Notes under the pieces: model-generated
The model's database searches: none
Told to the model about the DNA's origin: nothing
Seen by the model: the letters and a program-made list of their open reading frames with translations, nothing else
Source of the DNA: Hyphomonadaceae bacterium UBA2389
GTDB taxonomy: Bacteria; Pseudomonadota; Alphaproteobacteria; Caulobacterales; Aquidulcibacteraceae
DNA length: 7,482 bases
Assembly: GCA_002343395.1 (NCBI GenBank)
Contig: DDSN01000051.1
Coordinates: forward strand, 35,457-42,938
Reading direction: 5' to 3'
Program-made: the position numbers and the translations under genes
Shown here: positions 1 to 5,162 of the stretch, one piece after another
Layout: each line of letters begins with the position of its first letter
Position numbering within the stretch: the stretch's first letter is position 1

Positions 1-246
1 CGCGCCGAGGAGTTGAAGCGCGAGCACTCCAAGCGGCTCTCCGAAAAAAAGGAGCGCTTCATGAAGCGCGACCCGGCCCGCGGCGAGGTCTCCGCGGAGC
101 CCGTGCAGCCCAAAGCCTCGTCGGCGGACAACAAACGCTCAGCCAGGCCAAACCGTACTGACGACCAAAAGCCGGCGCGCGAGGATCGCGGCCAAGTTCA
201 AGGCTTCGGCGACTCCACGCCCGCTTTCCTGCGCAAGAAAAGCTAA
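1..246 (+). CDS. C-terminal tail of a gene entering from the left, possibly a DEAD-box RNA helicase (partial)
   Basis: The reading frame is open from the first base to TAA at 244-246, so this is most likely the last 81 residues of a longer protein. An internal TTG at 13 and an ATG at 61 could start a short protein, but neither has a clear ribosome binding site. The segment is very polar: a Lys/Arg/Glu-rich helical start (about residues 1-30), then a disordered Pro/Ala/Ser/Arg/Asp stretch, then the ending GFGDSTPAFLRKKS. From memory, a basic disordered tail closed by a G-x-GD-x-x-PAFL element is common in alphaproteobacterial DEAD/DEAH-box RNA helicases. No helicase motif lies inside the window, so this is a guess from the tail alone. 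It meets the aldehyde dehydrogenase gene tail to tail, overlapping it by 4 bases. Confidence 0.5.
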   Translation, partial: RAEELKREHSKRLSEKKERFMKRDPARGEVSAEPVQPKASSADNKRSARPNRTDDQKPAREDRGQVQGFGDSTPAFLRKKS

Positions 247-1694
247 GGTTTCAGGCGCGCTGCCACCTGCTTGCGGAATGCTTCGCCATAAGGCGGGCGC
301 ATCATCGCGAGAAGATCAGGCCTGATTTGACGGTAGATCGCCTTCTCGTGACTGAACTCCTGGAAACCGCGCTTGCCATGATAGGCGCCCATGCCCGCGG
401 GCCCAACGCCGCCGAAGGGCAGATCGTCCATGGTGAAGTGAAAGATCACATCGTTGACGGTGACGCCGCCTGATGTGGTGCGCGTGATCAACGCTTCGCT
501 CTCTGCTTCGTTCTCACCAAAATAATAGGCCGCAAGCGGCCGCGGGCGGGCGTTGATTTCGGCGATGGCCGCCTCAAACGAAGTGTACGCACGGATCGGC
601 AGGACAGGGCCGAATATTTCTTCCTGCATCACTGTCATCTCATCCGTCGCGTTCAGGATCAAAGTAGGCGGAATCTTGCGGTGCTCCTGCTGCGAGAAGT
701 CCTCGCCGGCCGGATTGAGCTCTACCACCTCCGCGCCCTTTGCGCGGGCGTCTTCAACATAGCCGCGTACGCGATCATAGTGCCGTTGCGCGATCATGGC
801 CGTGTAGTCCGGATTGTCCTTGATGGTTGGGTACATTTTGGCGACCGACGCCTTCGCGGCGGACACAAATCCGTCCACGCTCTCACGCGGCGCCAGCACG
901 TAATCCGGCGCCAAGCAAATTTGCCCAGCGTTCATGGTCTTGCCCGCCATCACGCGCGCGGCGGTTTTTGCGATGTCGGCGTCAGCGCCGATCACCACCG
1001 GCGACTTCCCGCCCAGTTCCAAGGTCACGGGCGTGAGGTTCTCCGCCGCCGCCCGCATCACATGACGGCCTACCGAGGTGGCGCCGGTGAAGATCAAGTG
1101 GTCAAAAGGCAACGCCGCGAAGGCGGCGCCGACCTCCGGCCCGCCTTGGATCACTGCAACCTCGTCTTCATCAAAAAAGAGATCGAGCGTCTGCGCCATC
1201 AAGGCGGACGTGGCGGGCGTGAACTCCGACGGCTTAAGCATGACGCGGTTGCCTGCCGCGAACGCGCCTGCAATCGCGTCAAAGGAAAGCTGCACAGGGA
1301 AGTTCCACGGCGTCATGACGCCGACGACGCCTTTAGGTTGGAAGCGCACCTCGGCCTTGCCGCCGAGCACCGCCAAGGGGGCGGGGCTAACCTTGCGCCG
1401 TTGCGGGCGCATCCACGCCTCCAGATTGTCGCGGGCGTATTTGAGCGGACCGATCGCACCTGCAATGTCGGTCAGCCGCGACATGTCTGGCGAACGCGCG
1501 CCAAAATCGGCTGAAAGCGCCGCGATGAAATCGTCCTGATGGGCCACAAGCAGCGAAATCGCCCTGTTCAGCCTGTCCTTGCGCGCTAGCGCCGACGGCG
1601 CGCCCTTGGCGATGTTGGCGCGCCTTTGAATTTCCAAGACGGCCGCCATGCGGGTTTTGGCTTCCTCCGTGGCGGGGGTGACGGGCTTGTTCAT
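243..1694 (-). CDS. Aldehyde dehydrogenase, coniferyl aldehyde dehydrogenase-like
   Basis: A full-length NAD(P)+-dependent aldehyde dehydrogenase of 483 residues, cytosolic, with no signal peptide. In this numbering the visible motifs are the PWNFP oxyanion/cofactor element (129-133, Asn131), LKPSE (153-157, cofactor Lys154), FTGATSVG of the Rossmann fold (202-209), LELGGK with the general-base Glu226, the catalytic Cys260 in NAGQIC, and EEIFGP (358-363). The C-terminal pattern (FGGVGPAGMGAYHGKRGF) and overall layout match the class-3-like coniferyl aldehyde dehydrogenase group, which oxidises aromatic aldehydes such as coniferyl aldehyde to acids. The true substrate cannot be read from sequence and could be another aromatic or fatty aldehyde. 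The ATG at 1694 is chosen over an upstream ATG at 1718 because AGGAG lies 8 bases before it. It is divergent from the diguanylate cyclase. No catabolic partners are visible nearby. Confidence 0.9.
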   Translation of the reverse strand: MNKPVTPATEEAKTRMAAVLEIQRRANIAKGAPSALARKDRLNRAISLLVAHQDDFIAALSADFGARSPDMSRLTDIAGAIGPLKYARDNLEAWMRPQRRKVSPAPLAVLGGKAEVRFQPKGVVGVMTPWNFPVQLSFDAIAGAFAAGNRVMLKPSEFTPATSALMAQTLDLFFDEDEVAVIQGGPEVGAAFAALPFDHLIFTGATSVGRHVMRAAAENLTPVTLELGGKSPVVIGADADIAKTAARVMAGKTMNAGQICLAPDYVLAPRESVDGFVSAAKASVAKMYPTIKDNPDYTAMIAQRHYDRVRGYVEDARAKGAEVVELNPAGEDFSQQEHRKIPPTLILNATDEMTVMQEEIFGPVLPIRAYTSFEAAIAEINARPRPLAAYYFGENEAESEALITRTTSGGVTVNDVIFHFTMDDLPFGGVGPAGMGAYHGKRGFQEFSHEKAIYRQIRPDLLAMMRPPYGEAFRKQVAARLKP

Positions 1695-1702
1695 TGCAAC
1701 CG

Positions 1703-1707
1703 CTCCT
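1703..1707 (-). promoter_or_regulatory. Ribosome binding site of the aldehyde dehydrogenase
   Basis: On the minus strand AGGAG is followed by 8 bases and then the ATG at 1694. This site decides the start: the alternative ATG at 1718 would add eight residues (MDVLGAVA) that are not part of the usual fold and has only a weak purine run before it. Confidence 0.75.
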
Positions 1708-1734
1708 AGAACGTCCATCTTACCGCTTGCCCTA

Positions 1735-1746
1735 TGCGTTAACGCA
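1735..1746. promoter_or_regulatory. Perfect 12-base palindrome in a divergent promoter region (candidate operator)
   Basis: TGCGTTAACGCA reads the same on both strands. It sits in the 134-base gap (1695-1828) between the divergent aldehyde dehydrogenase and diguanylate cyclase genes, 41 bases upstream of the dehydrogenase ATG. That is a plausible place for a dimeric regulator to control the dehydrogenase, the cyclase or both. No regulator gene is in the window and I do not recognise the site as a known operator. I saw no convincing -35/-10 pair here; TTGGCG at 1756-1761 with ATTTAC 17 bases later is only a weak candidate for the plus-strand gene. Confidence 0.35.
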
Positions 1747-1828
1747 ATCGCGAACTTGGCGATTTTCGCATGGCCGGCATTTACCTCTCATCCATACCCT
1801 ACCCGTTAGCGTCCGGATACGTAGACTC

Positions 1829-2899
1829 ATGGACACACGCGTGACCGACTCCAATTCAGACTTTCCAGAGGGGCCGGCGGGCCAAGCGATCGCCCGCGAA
1901 ACGCTCGACCTCATGCATCTGCACGGCGTGCCCCCTAGCAGCCAGAATTACGAGATTTGGCTGGGATACAGATTGGGAAAGAACGCCGAACTTCGCACCG
2001 CGCTGGACGCGCGCATTGCAAGCGGCGATCGGTTTACCTCTGCATTTCTCAGCGAGGTCCATGAAAAGTTCATCGGCGGCTCCGGCGCGTCGGCACAGAT
2101 CGTCCTTGCCGGCGAACGTATTGCCCGCGATCTCGGGCAAGTCGTTTCGTTTCTCAAATCAGCTGAAACAAAGAGCGACCAGTACGGCAAGGCGTTGGAA
2201 AACGCCGCAACCGACCTAAACAGCGGCCTCGCGCCCGAGCAGATACGGCAGATCGTGTCCAGCTTGGCTGCCGCCACGCTCGACATGGCCAACCACAACC
2301 AGCAGCTCAACAAGCAACTGCAAACCTCCACGCGCGAGATGGACGCGATGCGCAAGACGCTAGAGGCGGTGCGCGTTGAGTCGCTTACAGATGGCCTCAC
2401 CGGGATCGCAAATCGGCGCATGTTCGATGAGACGTTGCGCGTGCGCATCGAGGAGGCGCGCGCGCAGCATACCGAGCTGAATTTGCTTCTTTGCGATGTC
2501 GACCACTTCAAGCGCTTCAACGACACTTGGGGGCATCACACCGGCGACCAGATTCTGCGTTTTCTGGCGAGCGCCATGCAAGCGCATGCACGACCGGACT
2601 CCCTCGTCGCGCGCTATGGCGGCGAGGAATTCGCCATGATCCTGCCACGCGTCAGCGAGCGCACCGCAGCTCAAATTGGTGAAACCCTTCGCCAGGCGAT
2701 TCAAGGCAAGCGCCTACGTAGACGGTCAACCAACGAGGATTTGGGACAAGTCACGGTCTCAATCGGCATTGCACGCCTCCAATCGGGGGATACCCCGGTC
2801 GGTCTTGTCGAGCGGGCTGACGCATGCCTTTATTCCTCGAAACGCAACGGTCGCAATCGGGTCACAACCGACGCAACGCCCGTACTTTACGTGGCGTAG
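1829..2899 (+). CDS. Diguanylate cyclase (GGDEF domain) with N-terminal alpha-helical domain
   Basis: A soluble protein of 356 residues predicted to make cyclic di-GMP from two GTP. Residues about 17-85 form an N-terminal domain (HGVPPSSQNYEIW and following) that I recognise as recurring before GGDEF domains in alphaproteobacteria; its ligand is unknown. A helical, probably coiled-coil linker spans about 105-185. The GGDEF domain starts at SLTDGLTGIANRR (about 185) and has the metal-binding DVDHFK (223-228), the signature GGEEF (264-268) with both acidic residues, VSIGIA, and the closing KRNGRNR. The active site therefore looks intact. The inhibitory I-site, normally RxxD five residues before GG, reads RPDS (255-258), so its Asp is missing from the expected position. 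No membrane helix and no EAL domain are present. The frame is open upstream, but the ATG at 1829 gives the family-like N terminus; its ribosome binding site is weak. Confidence 0.9.
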   Translation: MDTRVTDSNSDFPEGPAGQAIARETLDLMHLHGVPPSSQNYEIWLGYRLGKNAELRTALDARIASGDRFTSAFLSEVHEKFIGGSGASAQIVLAGERIARDLGQVVSFLKSAETKSDQYGKALENAATDLNSGLAPEQIRQIVSSLAAATLDMANHNQQLNKQLQTSTREMDAMRKTLEAVRVESLTDGLTGIANRRMFDETLRVRIEEARAQHTELNLLLCDVDHFKRFNDTWGHHTGDQILRFLASAMQAHARPDSLVARYGGEEFAMILPRVSERTAAQIGETLRQAIQGKRLRRRSTNEDLGQVTVSIGIARLQSGDTPVGLVERADACLYSSKRNGRNRVTTDATPVLYVA

Positions 2900-2942
2900 A
2901 CGTTCACGCGACGCTGATGCCACGCTAACATGCACGCCCGAT

Positions 2943-2947
2943 GGAGG
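2943..2947 (+). promoter_or_regulatory. Ribosome binding site of the enoyl-CoA hydratase/isomerase
   Basis: GGAGG is followed by 5 bases and then the ATG at 2953. It partly overlaps an alternative in-frame ATG at 2941, which has no such site, so the start at 2953 is preferred. Confidence 0.75.
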
Positions 2948-2952
2948 CGCGC

Positions 2953-3738
2953 ATGCAGAAAATCCGCTACGAACGACAAGGCGCTGTCGCGCGGATCGTC
3001 ATGAACGACCCCGGCACGCTGAACGCCGCCGACCCCGTGATGGTTCAAGAGATGAGCCAAGCGTTTGAGCGCGCTTCTAAGGAAGCGCGTTGCGTTTTGC
3101 TGACGGGCGAAGGACGCGGTTTCTGCTCCGGCGCGAACCTCTCCAGCGGCGAGGACCGCGCCGTCGACGAGAGCGGGCGCATTGACCTGGGGGATCGCCT
3201 GGAGAAGCAGTACAATCCCTTCATCCTTGCGTTGCGCGACTTGCCAATTCCAATTGTCACGGCGGTGAACGGCCCGGCCGCGGGCATAGGCTGTTCATTC
3301 GCGCTCATGGGCGACCTAGTGTTCGCTGGAGAGAGCGCCTACTTCCTGCAGGCCTTCCGGCGTATCGGTCTCATCCCAGACGGCGGCGCCACGTTTATGT
3401 TGCCGCGCCTGGTCGGCCGCGCACGGGCGCTGGAAATGATGTTGCTGGGCGACAAAGTGCCGGCCAAGCAAGCCGAGTCGTGGGGCCTCATTTACCGGTG
3501 CGTGCCGGACGGAGAGCTGCAGGCGCAAGCCATGGCGAAGGCAGACGAACTCGCCAACGGGCCGACGCGCGCCCTGAGCCTCATCCGCAAGCTGGCGTGG
3601 GCGTCGGCTGACAATTCGCTTGAGGAGCAACTCGCGGCGGAACGCGCCGCGCAAAGGCACGCCGGCCACAGCAACGATTTCACGGAAGGCGTCAGCGCCT
3701 TTCTTCAGAAGCGCCCGGCACGGTTCACCGGCGATTAA
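2953..3738 (+). CDS. Enoyl-CoA hydratase/isomerase family protein, PaaG-like
   Basis: A complete crotonase-fold protein of 261 residues, acting on acyl-CoA thioesters in the cytosol. The two oxyanion-hole segments are visible: GFCSGANL (56-63) and NGPAAGIGCSFAL (106-118). They are followed by FRRIGLIPDGG (135-145) and LPRLVG (150-155). The two glutamates that catalyse water addition in classical hydratases (in the GCELA and PEILLG-type segments) are replaced here by Ser115 and Arg136-Arg137, while an aspartate (Asp143) sits in the IPDGG segment. That pattern is typical of PaaG-like isomerases rather than true hydratases, so isomerisation or ring-opening chemistry on an unsaturated acyl-CoA is more likely. 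The substrate is unknown; no phenylacetate or beta-oxidation genes are in view. The gene begins 53 bases after the cyclase, so shared transcription is possible. Confidence 0.88.
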   Translation: MQKIRYERQGAVARIVMNDPGTLNAADPVMVQEMSQAFERASKEARCVLLTGEGRGFCSGANLSSGEDRAVDESGRIDLGDRLEKQYNPFILALRDLPIPIVTAVNGPAAGIGCSFALMGDLVFAGESAYFLQAFRRIGLIPDGGATFMLPRLVGRARALEMMLLGDKVPAKQAESWGLIYRCVPDGELQAQAMAKADELANGPTRALSLIRKLAWASADNSLEEQLAAERAAQRHAGHSNDFTEGVSAFLQKRPARFTGD

Positions 3739-3783
3739 CGCGCTTTTGAGGCTTCGCTAACCCGATCAAGCCATACTGGCTCA

Positions 3784-4050
3784 ATGCAGGAACTTTCCTG
3801 GATCGCCGAGACCATCCGCGTGTGGCTTGAGGGCGGCTCCTTCGCCGACATCAAGGCTACCGAAGGTTTTCGGATGCTCGTTGTGCTGGCCGCGACGCTT
3901 GTGCCGTCATCGCTGATCGCACTTGGCATCGGACACACGCAATGGCACGAAACCCCGCTCGGTGCGTGGTTCGGCGCGCGCCCCTCGGCTGACGAGGGTT
4001 GGGCCGAACGAGCCCGCGACCTCGACAAGGACGGCACGCCCGACTTCTGA
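3784..4050 (+). CDS. Small single-pass membrane protein with a C-terminal EF-hand-like motif (hypothetical)
   Basis: An 88-residue protein that I do not recognise. A polar, amphipathic N terminus (1-28) is followed by one hydrophobic segment at about 29-50 (RMLVVLAATLVPSSLIALGIG), then a polar tail. The tail ends in DLDKDGTPDF (79-88), where Asp79, Asp81, Asp83 and Asp87 fit the DxDxDGxxD pattern of calcium-binding loops. The segment is too far inside to be a clean signal peptide, so a single-pass inner-membrane protein is likely. The gene starts 45 bases after the enoyl-CoA hydratase and has no clear ribosome binding site, which lowers certainty. The membrane segment and charge pattern make it more credible than the low-complexity frame on the opposite strand. 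Its stop is 2 bases from the convergent TfoX-like gene. Confidence 0.6.
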   Translation: MQELSWIAETIRVWLEGGSFADIKATEGFRMLVVLAATLVPSSLIALGIGHTQWHETPLGAWFGARPSADEGWAERARDLDKDGTPDF

Positions 4051-4055
4051 CGTCA
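4048..4055. other. Convergent stop codons forming a TGACGTCA palindrome
   Basis: The plus-strand TGA (4048-4050) and the minus-strand TGA (4055-4053) face each other across a CG dinucleotide. The result is an 8-base perfect palindrome. There is no room for a separate terminator between the two genes, so each transcript must end inside the other gene or run through it. Confidence 0.8.
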
Positions 4056-4451
4056 GCGCTTGGACTTTCTCGTTGATGCGCTTTTCGACTTCGGCTTGGC
4101 TTTGCCCGCCGCAGCCGCTCTCGCCACCGTCAGCGCCTTGCGCCCCCACGCCGCCGCGAGATCGGGATCGTCGAGCGCGGCGTCTGGCAAGCGCCAATAG
4201 CTCATCTCGACCTTCTCGCCGGCGCGGGGCCCGCTGGTCGGCTCCCAGACGAAAGGGCCAGAGCCTTCCTCGGCGAGCGCCTCTCTTAGAGCCGCGTCTG
4301 TCTTCAGATAAATCACATCGTCCGCGAGCAACAGGAACATCACGCCATCCGCGTACCCGCCCGCGCCGCCGAACATACGTTTGATCTGAATTGAGCCAAC
4401 GCCAGCGAACAGCTCGCACACAAAATCGTGGAAACCGCCCCGCGCAACCAT
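4053..4451 (-). CDS. TfoX/Sxy family protein, N-terminal domain only
   Basis: A 132-residue protein with one TfoX N-terminal domain. The pattern is clear: a helical start with FVCELFAGVG (10-19), KRMFGGAGGY (24-33), DGVMF (35-39), DDVIYLKTD (44-52), PFVWE (66-70) and MSYWRLPDAALDDP (83-96). A Lys/Ser-rich basic tail (about 116-132) follows. In Haemophilus and Escherichia, TfoX/Sxy proteins co-activate competence genes with CRP, but those carry an extra C-terminal domain that is absent here. The role of stand-alone N-terminal-domain proteins is unknown, so a competence role should not be assumed. The ATG at 4451 is chosen because it shares one base with the sufA stop (TGATG), indicating coupled translation, and gives the family start; an ATG at 4496 would lie inside sufA. 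It is the last gene of the SUF operon in the window. Confidence 0.85.
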   Translation of the reverse strand: MVARGGFHDFVCELFAGVGSIQIKRMFGGAGGYADGVMFLLLADDVIYLKTDAALREALAEEGSGPFVWEPTSGPRAGEKVEMSYWRLPDAALDDPDLAAAWGRKALTVARAAAAGKAKPKSKSASTRKSKR

Positions 4452-4807
4452 CACGCTTTCGCAGGTTCTATGGTGACGCTCTCGCCACAACCGCACGCAT
4501 CGGTTTGATTTGGATTATTAAACACGAATTTCGACGCCAGACGCGAGGTTTCGTAGTCGATCTCCGAACCCAGTAAGAACAAGATCGCGTCCGCTTTCAC
4601 GAGGATCAGGACGCCTTTGTCTTCCACAATCTCGTCGAACGGCGCGGGCGCGTCCGCGTAGTCCATCACATATTCCATGCCCGCGCAGCCGCCATTCTTC
4701 ACACCGATGCGCAGATAGGTTTTGGCAGAAGCGGTCATGACCGCTTTTACGCGCACCGCAGCCGCTTCGGTCAGCGTCACGATCTTGGGGCGAGGTCGGC
4801 GGCTCAT
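4451..4807 (-). CDS. sufA: A-type iron-sulfur cluster carrier SufA/IscA family
   Basis: A 118-residue A-type carrier that accepts an iron-sulfur cluster from the SufBCD scaffold and passes it to target proteins. The three conserved cysteines are Cys41 in GGCAGMEY and Cys105 and Cys107 in CGCGES. LGSEIDYETSRLASKFVFNNPN (79-100) also fits the family. The length is normal, with a slightly extended basic N terminus (MSRRPRPK). It starts 7 bases after the DUF59 gene and its stop overlaps the tfoX-like start by one base, so it is part of one operon. Its ribosome binding site is weak (GAAG), consistent with coupling. The symbol follows the operon context; on sequence alone it could be named iscA or erpA. 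An 18-base palindrome lies inside the coding region near its 5' end. Confidence 0.92.
   Translation of the reverse strand: MSRRPRPKIVTLTEAAAVRVKAVMTASAKTYLRIGVKNGGCAGMEYVMDYADAPAPFDEIVEDKGVLILVKADAILFLLGSEIDYETSRLASKFVFNNPNQTDACGCGESVTIEPAKA
4729..4746. repeat. 18-base perfect palindrome inside sufA
   Basis: AAGCGGTCATGACCGCTT is identical to its reverse complement. As RNA it could fold with 7-base arms around a CATG loop. On the plus strand (antisense to sufA) it is followed by TTAC, so there is a run of four T at the arm end, but this is too short for a confident terminator. On the sense strand it lies in codons about 21-27 of sufA. Confidence 0.6.
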
Positions 4808-4814
4808 AGCGTCT

Positions 4815-5159
4815 TCATAGCATATTCAGCTCAAGTTTAGCTTCATCGCTCATGCGCGCGGGGGTCCACGGCGGATCGAAAACCAAATTGACCGTCGCAC
4901 TCGTGACGCCATTCACGCGCTTCGCAGCTTCCTCGACCCAGCCTGGCATTTCGCCGGCCACGGGACAGCCTGGCGCCGTCAGCGTCATTTCGATATCGAC
5001 GTGCCCTTCATCATTGATGTCGACCTTATAGATGAGGCCGAGCTCGTAAACGTCAACTGGTATCTCGGGATCGAACACCGTCTTGAACTGCGCCACCAGA
5101 TCGTCGGTGATGCGGTCGAGATCAGCTTGCGTCCGGGTCGGCGGCGTCGCGGTGTCCAT
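4815..5159 (-). CDS. sufT: SUF-associated DUF59 (MIP18-like) iron-sulfur maturation protein
   Basis: A 114-residue DUF59-family protein of the type regularly found in SUF operons, thought to help mature or transfer iron-sulfur clusters; the exact reaction is unsettled. Visible features are DPEIPVDVYELGLIY (30-44), TLTAPGCPVAGEMP (59-72) with the conserved reactive Cys65, and the closing FDPPWTPARMSDEAKLELN (94-112), which matches the SUF-associated subfamily rather than the phenylacetate PaaD branch. The N-terminal 15 residues are Thr/Pro-rich and probably flexible. It begins 3 bases after the sufS stop (AGG just before the ATG) and ends 7 bases before sufA. The symbol sufT is used for DUF59 proteins in SUF context and could differ in the source annotation. 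Confidence 0.88.
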   Translation of the reverse strand: MDTATPPTRTQADLDRITDDLVAQFKTVFDPEIPVDVYELGLIYKVDINDEGHVDIEMTLTAPGCPVAGEMPGWVEEAAKRVNGVTSATVNLVFDPPWTPARMSDEAKLELNML

Positions 5160-5162
5160 GAC

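Noticed and set aside
681..1514. A 277-codon plus-strand open frame opposite the aldehyde dehydrogenase
   Set aside because: Its product is an Arg/His-rich string with no recognisable motif, and the opposite strand encodes a complete, motif-perfect dehydrogenase. It is a shadow frame of GC-rich DNA.
1739..1756. CtrA-type box (TTAA-N7-TTAA) in the divergent promoter region
   Set aside because: The first TTAA half is present within the palindrome, but the sequence at the correct spacing does not match the second half.
1694..1828. N-terminal extension of the diguanylate cyclase from an ATG at 1694
   Set aside because: The extra 45 residues come from the divergent promoter region, resemble no domain, and would overlap the dehydrogenase start. 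The ATG at 1829 fits the domain start better.
3070..3089. Hairpin with 8-base arms and a 4-base loop as a terminator
   Set aside because: It lies well inside the enoyl-CoA hydratase coding region and no run of T follows directly, so it is not a credible terminator.
3735..4037. A 100-codon minus-strand frame opposite the small membrane protein
   Set aside because: It is Ser/Pro/Ala-rich low-complexity sequence without a hydrophobic segment or motif, whereas the plus-strand frame encodes a sensible membrane helix.
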